Source: Verrucomicrobiota bacterium
Lineage (GTDB): Bacteria > Verrucomicrobiota > Verrucomicrobiia > Chthoniobacterales > UBA10450
Reading direction: 5' to 3'
Length of the DNA: 36,567 nt
Assembly (NCBI GenBank): GCA_003219195.1
Contig: QHPX01000033.1
Location: 3,520 to 40,086, forward strand
Program-made: the position numbers and the translations under genes
The notes under the pieces: model-generated
Databases searched by the model: none
Seen by the model: the letters and a program-made list of their open reading frames with translations, nothing else
Told to the model about the DNA's origin: nothing
Shown: one piece after another, positions 31,817 through 36,567 of the stretch
Layout of the letters: each line of letters starts with the position of its first letter
How positions within the stretch are numbered: the first letter of the stretch is position 1

Positions 31817-32289
31817 GTCCGGAACTCGAAGAACTTTACCAGGAGGTCATTCTCGACCATTCGCGCCGTCCGCGGAATTTTGGAGATCTCGCTGACGCCG
31901 CGGTGCTGGTGCACGGCGACAATCCGGCGTGCGGCGACGAGATTCATCTCGGCGTCCGATTTGGCGAAGGCGGAAACGTGCAAGATATCAAATTCACCGG
32001 CCGCGGCTGCGCGATCAGTCAGGCATCCGCCTCATTGATGACAACGAAGTTGAAAGGCAAAAGTCCTGCTGAAGCGATGGAAATGTTTCGCGTATTTCAT
32101 GATCTGGTCACCGGCGAAACGGATGATGCACCCAGGATGTTGGGTGATCTTCGACTGATGCAAGGCGTGCGGAAATTTCCGCAGCGGGTCAAATGTGCGA
32201 TGCTGGCCTGGCGGGCGATCGAGCAGGCATTGCAGCAGAGCGCGGGTGAATCGACCATTTCGACCGAAACCGATTTTGTCGCGCCGTAA
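31813..32289 (+). CDS. sufU: SufU-type iron-sulfur/sulfur-transfer protein
   Basis: A 158-residue IscU-fold protein with the three metal cysteines: Cys40 in NPACGDEI (with Asp42), Cys66 in GRGCAISQAS and Cys128 in RVKCAMLAW. The extra residues between the second and third cysteines (KGKSPAEAMEMFRVFHDLV) mark it as SufU and not IscU. SufU accepts the persulfide sulfur from SufS through a zinc swap, as established in Bacillus. It is coupled to sufS by a four-base overlap. Confidence 0.92.
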   Translation: MSPELEELYQEVILDHSRRPRNFGDLADAAVLVHGDNPACGDEIHLGVRFGEGGNVQDIKFTGRGCAISQASASLMTTKLKGKSPAEAMEMFRVFHDLVTGETDDAPRMLGDLRLMQGVRKFPQRVKCAMLAWRAIEQALQQSAGESTISTETDFVAP

Positions 32290-32313
32290 CATGCGATCGT
32301 GTACTTATTACTT

Positions 32314-32673
32314 ATGCCTACGAATGTTCTTGGCACTGAGCTTCGCTGCTGTTGTCGCGATCCGATGACAGGATTTTATCGCGACGGTTACTGCCGCACC
32401 GGGCCGGAAGATGTCGGTCAGCACACGGTGTGCGTGCAAGCCACGCGCGAGTTTCTGGATTTTTCCGTGCTCGATGGAAACGACTTGGTCACGCCACATC
32501 CGGAATGGGGTTTTCCCGGGTTGGAACCTGGCGACAAGTGGTGCGTTTGCGTCACGCGTTGGAAAGACGCACTGGAACACGACGTCGCGGCGCCAATCGA
32601 TCTTGAGGCGACGCACTCCTCCGCGCTCGAGTTCGTCACATTGGAAGAGCTAAAGGCGCACGCGCTCAAGTAA
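32314..32673 (+). CDS. DUF2237-family protein
   Basis: A 119-residue soluble protein with the family blocks NVLGTELRCC, DPMTGFYRDGYCRTGPED, HTVCVQATREFLDFS, GNDLVTPHPEWGFPGLEPG and KWCVCVTRW. The cysteines and the Trp/Gly pattern are family-wide; the function is unknown. I start at the ATG at 32314, one codon before the conserved NVLG region; a GTG at 32299 would add five residues. It follows sufU by 24 bases and may be co-transcribed. It converges on a frameshifted gene 23 bases downstream. Confidence 0.87.
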   Translation: MPTNVLGTELRCCCRDPMTGFYRDGYCRTGPEDVGQHTVCVQATREFLDFSVLDGNDLVTPHPEWGFPGLEPGDKWCVCVTRWKDALEHDVAAPIDLEATHSSALEFVTLEELKAHALK

Positions 32674-32696
32674 AGAAGACACAATCTTTATCTTTG

Positions 32697-33204
32697 TTAC
32701 TTTCGCTTAAAATCGAAGCGCGTGGTGTCTTCCTTGCCGTTCTGCAAATATGTCCATTCTTCGATGTGATGGTTGGTGCCGTCGAAGATGAAGGCAACCT
32801 GCTGCATGTGGCCGGCGTCAGGCTGGATGTTGGTTCCATCTTTGAATTTGAAGACGAGGCGATTTGGATCGCCGCCGGTCATTAAAACCATGCGGCTGGT
32901 TGTGCGCGGCGCAGTAATGCGTGGCCATCAGATTGTTCCCGTCCATGTGAAACATGGTGATCATTTCGTGCGGCGCATCTTCGTCGAGCCAACTCGCCAG
33001 GGCAGAGCCATCCGAAACCAGTTTGAACCGTGCGTGCGTATCGAGCGGTTTGCCATTTTCGTTTACCGTTCCCTGCCATGAACCGACGAGTGTTATCATT
33101 TTATCGTAAGCTGGGTTTTTCTCGATTTTGGACATTTGTTCGGCCGCGAATAAGGCGGCGGAAGCAAGCACAAGCGCGACTAAAAGAGTGATTCTGATTC
33201 GCAT
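32697..33204 (-). pseudogene. secreted protein of unknown function, broken by a two-base deletion
   Basis: Two overlapping frames make one protein. The first (from the ATG at 33204, with a signal peptide RITLLVALVLASAALFAAE) carries NPAYDKMITLVGSWQGTVNENG to THYCAAHNQP. The second continues MVLMTGGDPNRLVFKFKDGT to FDFKRK, ending at 32697. The join is near 32890: the sequence reads CAGCCGCATGG where CAGCCGCGCATGG would restore the frame. The domain looks like a small lipocalin-type beta-barrel of the DUF1579-like kind (not certain). It has the best Shine-Dalgarno in the window. Either a real pseudogene or a sequencing error. Confidence 0.75.
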
Positions 33205-33209
33205 AGCGA

Positions 33210-33215
33210 CCTCCT
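33210..33215 (-). promoter_or_regulatory. strong Shine-Dalgarno (AGGAGG) of the frameshifted gene
   Basis: AGGAGG lies five bases before the ATG at 33204 and fixes that start; a perfect site like this is rare in the window. Confidence 0.8.
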
Positions 33216-33223
33216 GAAATTTC

Positions 33224-33234
33224 TTGTCGATCTT
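33224..33234 (-). repeat. intergenic copy of AAGATCGACAW
   Basis: AAGATCGACAA on the minus strand, just upstream of the AGGAGG site. Confidence 0.75.
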
Positions 33235-33265
33235 GCACTCGCGCACGTCAGTCGTCGAGCGTTTC

Positions 33266-33290
33266 TGTAGTGGCGCTCTGCGAGCGTCGC
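33266..33290. repeat. TGTAG-ended repeat fragment
   Basis: TGTAGTGGCGCTCTGCGAGCG resembles one half of the TGTAG...CTACA elements; no opposite end is recognisable. It lies between divergent genes. Confidence 0.5.
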
Positions 33291-33361
33291 ATTAACTTCA
33301 ACCCAGCGCGACAATTTCAATTCTGGCAAATCGGGAGATTCCCATCCACGGTATCCGCGAA

Positions 33362-34654
33362 TTGAAACTGCCGTTTAGTTTTTTTCTGGCACTGCGGTAT
33401 TTGAAACCGAAGCGGACTTTCCTCTCCATCATCACCTTGATCTCGGTGCTCGGTGTGACACTCGGTGTGACGGTGCTAATTCTCGTCATCTCAGTCATGA
33501 CCGGGTTCGATCGTGAACTTCGCCAAAAGGTGATCGATTTCGACGCGCACATTCTCGTCACGACCGAGGACATCCTGCACGATTGGCGCGCGCTCAAAAC
33601 AAAGATCGACAATTTGCCTGGCGTGGTCGCGACCGCGCCCTACGTGCAAGGGCCGGTCATCGTCGAGTTCGAAAAGCGCCGGCTCGCCCCGATGATTCGC
33701 GGCGTCGATCCTGCGGAAGAGGAAAAGGTGGTCCCGCTGCGAAAATTCATCAAAGAGGGTAAGCTCGATCTCGACGGCGAATCGACCGTACTCGGCATCG
33801 AACTCGCCCGCCAATTGCGCATCCACGTCGGCGACAAACTCACCGTCTATTCACCGGGAAATCTTGGACAGATTCTCGATGGAATTAAGAAGCTCGAAAC
33901 CGCGAAGGGCACGGATGAAAAGAAAGCGATCGACGAACTGCGCGATGTCATTTTACCCAAAGACCTCACCGTCACCGGCATTTATGAAACGGGGCATTAC
34001 CTGCACGACTCCGAGTTTCTCCTCGTGCCGATTTACATTGGCCAGGAGCTTTACGGGCTCGGCGACGCCCTTCACGGCATCACGGTAAAGACCGACAATC
34101 CGTACGGCGCCGAGCGGGTAAAAACCGAGATCCAAAATTTTCTGACACCGCCGCAATTCGCCGAGACTTGGATCGACATGAACCGCCAATATTTCGAAGC
34201 CGTCCGCCTCGAACGCACGGTGATGTTCTTCCTCCTTTTTTTCATTGTTGTCGTCGCCGCATTTGGAATCATGAGCACACTCATCACCGTGACCGTGCAA
34301 AAACGGCGCGAGATCGGGATCATGAAAGCGCTCGGCGCAAACATCTCGCAAATCATTTGGGTGTTTCTCGGTCAGGGCACGGTAGTCGGGTTGTTTGGCA
34401 CGCTCACCGGCCTCGGGCTTGGTATGACGTTGATTCGCTACCGTAACGAATTCAGTCACTGGCTGGCATCGACGCTGCACATCGAAATTTTCCCGCGCGA
34501 AGTCTATCAATTCTCGGAAATTCCCGCACAAGTCATCCCGCAAGACGTCTGGATCATTTGCATCAGCGCGTTTCTCATCTGCTCACTCGCCGCATTGATC
34601 CCAGCCTACTTCGCCGCGCGCCTCGATCCAGTTAAAGCGCTCAGATACGAGTGA
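33362..34654 (+). CDS. LolC/LolE-family ABC permease
   Basis: A 430-residue inner-membrane protein with the FtsX/MacB layout: one N-terminal helix (about 22-48, RTFLSIITLISVLGVTLGV, with the LolC/E-type ISVMTGFDREL), a large periplasmic domain (about 50-275) and three C-terminal helices (about 282-310, 330-355, 395-420). KRREIGIMKALGA is the cytoplasmic coupling loop. LolCDE extracts lipoproteins from the inner membrane and passes them to LolA. No lolD ATPase is seen next to it. The start is a TTG at 33362. GATCGACA words lie at 33604 and 34171. Confidence 0.87.
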   Translation: MKLPFSFFLALRYLKPKRTFLSIITLISVLGVTLGVTVLILVISVMTGFDRELRQKVIDFDAHILVTTEDILHDWRALKTKIDNLPGVVATAPYVQGPVIVEFEKRRLAPMIRGVDPAEEEKVVPLRKFIKEGKLDLDGESTVLGIELARQLRIHVGDKLTVYSPGNLGQILDGIKKLETAKGTDEKKAIDELRDVILPKDLTVTGIYETGHYLHDSEFLLVPIYIGQELYGLGDALHGITVKTDNPYGAERVKTEIQNFLTPPQFAETWIDMNRQYFEAVRLERTVMFFLLFFIVVVAAFGIMSTLITVTVQKRREIGIMKALGANISQIIWVFLGQGTVVGLFGTLTGLGLGMTLIRYRNEFSHWLASTLHIEIFPREVYQFSEIPAQVIPQDVWIICISAFLICSLAALIPAYFAARLDPVKALRYE

Positions 34655-34665
34655 GTTTTGGAAGC

Positions 34666-34682
34666 GCAGGCTTTCTGCCTGC
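34666..34682. terminator. small hairpin after the LolC/E gene
   Basis: GCAGGC and GCCTGC pair around TTTCT, 11 bases after the stop, followed by TCTTTCC. It is a weak terminator candidate. The sequence also matches a familiar dispersed repeat of the GCAGGCTTTCTGCCTGC kind. Confidence 0.4.
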
Positions 34683-34735
34683 TCTTTCCTGCATCTTACC
34701 GGAAACCCACCAATAAGATAAATCGCCGCGAATAA

Positions 34736-34768
34736 TCGATGCTATACGTGAATCACGTATAGCATCGA
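34736..34768. repeat. perfect 15-bp inverted repeat with 3-nt loop
   Basis: TCGATGCTATACGTG (34736-34750) and CACGTATAGCATCGA (34754-34768) are exact complements around AAT. It lies between convergent genes. No T-run follows on either strand. Confidence 0.9.
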
Positions 34769-34786
34769 AAATGACGTGCTTGATTG

Positions 34787-35269
34787 TCAGGAGCGTGCCG
34801 GCAAATGGCGCTGCAGTCCGCTGAGGAAAATTTCCAGCGCGCGAAAGGCATAAGCGTATCCATTTGCCCACTCGCTTTCACGCGGTCCGGCGACGTTGAG
34901 AATGTCTATCTTATGATTGCGGACAAGATCGACCATCAACTTTGCGGCGCTTTCGGAGGAAGTTCTTGCTGCATCGATCAGCACGTGCGGCCGCTGGAGT
35001 TTGTTACAGCATTCGACCGTATATTCGGTTCCGCCGCGCAACTTATCGAAGTAAATTATCACCGTGCCATTCGAGTCCTTCACATTTTGCCAGGTGCGCT
35101 CGGCGAAACTTCCTTCTTCTAATTCTTTTACGGGATAACGATCCGGGATTCGCCCAAGCTCATCGAGTCGTCCCGCCGGACACCAACCGCCGCATTCGAT
35201 CCCGTATTTCAATGCAGCATCGAGGGCCGCGCGATCCACCCCCGTTTGTGCGCCGGAAATAATTTTCAC
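34787..35269 (-). CDS. cpYpsA/SLOG-type protein (putative molybdenum carrier family)
   Basis: A 160-residue cytosolic protein opening with MKIISGAQTGVDRAALDAA and GGWCPAGR, then DELGRIPDRYPVKEL and NVAGPRES near the end. This is the pattern of the putative molybdenum-carrier family (PF12694-like), a circularly permuted YpsA branch of the SLOG nucleotide-binding fold. The biochemical role is unproven; SLOG proteins often sense or process nucleotides. The gene stands alone between two palindromic features, and its start region is followed by the repeat at 35280. Confidence 0.8.
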   Translation of the reverse strand: MKIISGAQTGVDRAALDAALKYGIECGGWCPAGRLDELGRIPDRYPVKELEEGSFAERTWQNVKDSNGTVIIYFDKLRGGTEYTVECCNKLQRPHVLIDAARTSSESAAKLMVDLVRNHKIDILNVAGPRESEWANGYAYAFRALEIFLSGLQRHLPARS

Positions 35270-35279
35270 GTGTAACCAC

Positions 35280-35363
35280 TGTAGCCGCCGCTCTCGAAGC
35301 GGCGCAATACGCGTTCGATCTTAACGCGTAAGCGTCGCGCTTCCCCTGAGCGAGGCGACTACA
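35280..35363. repeat. TGTAG...CTACA palindromic element
   Basis: This 84-bp copy has ends TGTAGCCGCCGCTC and GGCGACTACA and an inner palindrome CGTTCGATCTTAACG. Read on the minus strand, its right-hand CTA is the TAG stop codon of the queuosine-precursor transporter gene. It is the best match to the copy at 3969-4048. Confidence 0.8.
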
Positions 35364-36111
35364 GATTCTCCAGCACCCGTTGCTCCGACCGATTACGCGC
35401 GAACGGATTGAAATTCGTCCCCCGATCATAAACATCGATGCCTTCGGCACGCTTCAGATTATTCACGATCCAATAAGTAATCGGCGTCGCAGCCGCCTCA
35501 TACAGCACTTTGAACCAGTAGCTCCAGAAAATGAGACTGCCGATGGTTGACCACGATTCGCGACCGCCGAACGCGATCAGTATCACCGTCGTCGTATCGA
35601 CAAACTGCCCGGTAATTGTCGATCCAACGGTGCGCGTCCAAAGCCATTTGCCGTTCGTCCAAAGTTTCATCTTCGCAAGCGTATAGGAATTGGTAAATTC
35701 GCCCGCCCAAAATGCGACCAGACTCGCGACGACGAATCGCGGCACGACGTAAAAGACCGACTCGAATGCCTGTTGATTCGTCCATTCCGGCGCGGCCGGA
35801 AACCAAACCACGAACACGCCCATTAACGTCAGCAAAATATTCGCGAAGAATGCGATCCAAATGGCGCGGCGCGACGCGCCGTAGCCGTACACTTCCGTAA
35901 AAACATCCCCGAAGATGTACGTAATCGGGAAGAGCAATTGCGCGCCGCTTACTCGCGGAACAAAACCAAAAAAGTGAATGAACGGGATGACGCAGATTTT
36001 CTGGCCGACAAGGTTCGAGATCAGCAGGATGACGACGAAGATGTGCACGAGCAGATCGTAAAAACGAAAGTTGCTCAGCCGCGTGTCGCGCGCGGTCAGT
36101 CGACGGATCAT
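35359..36111 (-). CDS. queuosine precursor transporter (YhhQ/QPTR family)
   Basis: A 250-residue inner-membrane protein with six or more helices and the family blocks LLVHIFVVILLISNLVGQKI, FPITYIFGDVFTEVYGYGASRRAIW, AFWAGEFTNSYTLAKMK and STITGQFVDTTTVILIAF. YhhQ imports preQ0/preQ1 for tRNA queuosine. The start is an ATG at 36111 (MIRRLTARD). The soluble tail after about 225 is longer than usual. No queuosine synthesis gene is in the window. The stop codon is provided by the palindromic element at 35280-35363. Confidence 0.9.
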   Translation of the reverse strand: MIRRLTARDTRLSNFRFYDLLVHIFVVILLISNLVGQKICVIPFIHFFGFVPRVSGAQLLFPITYIFGDVFTEVYGYGASRRAIWIAFFANILLTLMGVFVVWFPAAPEWTNQQAFESVFYVVPRFVVASLVAFWAGEFTNSYTLAKMKLWTNGKWLWTRTVGSTITGQFVDTTTVILIAFGGRESWSTIGSLIFWSYWFKVLYEAAATPITYWIVNNLKRAEGIDVYDRGTNFNPFARNRSEQRVLENL

Positions 36112-36119
36112 GAAACAAG

Positions 36120-36130
36120 ATGTCGATCTT
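36120..36130 (-). repeat. intergenic copy of AAGATCGACAW
   Basis: AAGATCGACAT on the minus strand lies just upstream of the queuosine-precursor transporter start. Confidence 0.75.
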
Positions 36131-36137
36131 AGCTTAT

Positions 36138-36165
36138 GTCATGTCGAGCGGAGTCGAGACATCTC
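36138..36165. repeat. dispersed 28-bp repeat (GTCATG...CATCTC), second copy
   Basis: GTCATGTCGAGCGGAGTCGA then GACATCTC, with a few differences from the copy at 4091-4118. It lies in the gap between the cupin gene and the transporter gene. Confidence 0.6.
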
Positions 36166-36196
36166 TTACTATTGTTTCCGTTCCGGTCACCGCCGC

Positions 36197-36567
36197 TTAC
36201 TCCTCGCTGTCGTGATAATCGACCTCCGTTCCTTTGACGATTACTTCTTCCAATCCCTCCTTCACCACCGCCCATTTGGCGCTATCGGGATAATAACAGG
36301 AATCGCCGGTTGCTCCGCCACTCCTCGGATTATCAGCGATGACGTAATAAACGAAATCGTCGTCACCGGCGTTGGTAAGCTGATGCGCTTCGCCCGGCTG
36401 AAAGAGAAACGCGTCGCCCGCGGTTACGATTGTCGATCCATCCTTATCACGAACACTGCCGCGCCCAGAAACCACGAGATAAAGCTCCGATTCGGCTGAG
36501 TGCGAGTGATACGGGCAAAACGATTTACCCTTCGGAATCCGAACCAGTGCCAGATCAAACGGATGGC
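36197..36567 (-). CDS. cupin-domain protein, 5' end beyond the window
   Basis: About 122 residues are visible and the frame is open to the window edge. Cupin motif 1 is clear (KSFCPYHSHSAESELYLVVSG, with the two His and the Glu of a metal site), and motif 2 follows (AGDAFLFQPGEAHQLTN). The tail YVIADNPRSGG onward is of the single-cupin type. Such proteins bind a metal and act as sugar isomerases, dioxygenases or ligand sensors; which one is not evident. Confidence 0.85.
   Translation of the reverse strand, partial: HPFDLALVRIPKGKSFCPYHSHSAESELYLVVSGRGSVRDKDGSTIVTAGDAFLFQPGEAHQLTNAGDDDFVYYVIADNPRSGGATGDSCYYPDSAKWAVVKEGLEEVIVKGTEVDYHDSEE

Noticed and set aside
32697-32891. A separate 64-residue gene
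   Set aside because: It is the downstream part of the frameshifted protein starting at 33204 and has no start signal of its own.
34736-34768. Rho-independent terminator
   Set aside because: The stem is strong but AT-balanced and no T-run follows on either strand.
142-36438. Codon usage as the cause of the GATCGACA excess
   Set aside because: The word occurs in several frames on both strands and in non-coding gaps, and the preferred flanks extend beyond one codon pattern.

Overview
The window looks like chromosomal DNA of a Verrucomicrobiota bacterium, probably a soil relative of the Chthoniobacterales. This is inferred from protein flavour, moderately high GC, many GTG/TTG starts, weak Shine-Dalgarno sites and many small palindromic repeats; no 16S gene is present to prove it. 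It is densely packed, mostly with housekeeping and metabolic genes. I see no phage, transposase or CRISPR array. Two tRNA genes are present, Ser(TGA) and Pro(CGG).

Layout. Positions 1-1210 hold the 5' part of a LOG-family gene and an alpha/beta hydrolase (both minus). Positions 1273-6403 form the most interesting metabolic block: a small acidic protein, then egtB and egtD (ergothioneine synthesis), then an ABC ATPase and a fused binding-protein/permease of the betaine/ergothioneine-type importer class. Positions 6412-9166 hold an aldehyde dehydrogenase and an OPA-type MFS transporter. Positions 9237-13493 hold a radical SAM protein, a sulfotransferase, tRNA-Ser, a PAP2 phosphatase and a membrane glycosyltransferase. 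Positions 13603-16992 hold ruvA, a coupled uncharacterised protein and a second MFS transporter. Positions 17029-21909 are a minus-strand series: three prepilin-like genes, rpoZ, smpB, an SDR oxidoreductase and thpR. Positions 22273-27939 hold tRNA-Pro, a 34-residue bS22/mS38-like gene, two TPR proteins and an AI-2E-type permease. Positions 27944-30416 (minus) hold rtcB, a 2H phosphoesterase and an OBAP/DUF1264 protein. Positions 30578-32673 hold sufS, sufU and a DUF2237 gene. The remainder holds a frameshifted secreted protein, a LolC/E permease, a cpYpsA-type protein, a queuosine-precursor transporter and a partial cupin.

Two nucleotide-level systems overlie the genes. The first is the non-palindromic word GATCGACA, which I count by eye 43 times on both strands (about one expected by chance). 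Its preferred form is AAGATCGACA followed by A or T (22 copies of the ten-base core). It falls in several reading frames and between genes, so selection or copying acts on the DNA and not on the protein; it resembles an uptake signal or another genome-wide tag. The second is a set of 50-85 bp palindromic elements with TGTAG/CTACA or GGTAGGG/CCCTACC ends. Their terminal TAG (or TAA) serves as the stop codon of at least six genes here. One 60-bp copy lies in frame inside a signal peptide, and another appears to have replaced the end of the OBAP gene.

Other oddities are an rpoZ gene fused in frame to the end of a prepilin-like ORF, a two-base-deletion frameshift at about 32,890, and a perfect 15-bp hairpin at 34736-34768. 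Counts and motif positions were made by eye; functional links between neighbouring genes are inference.
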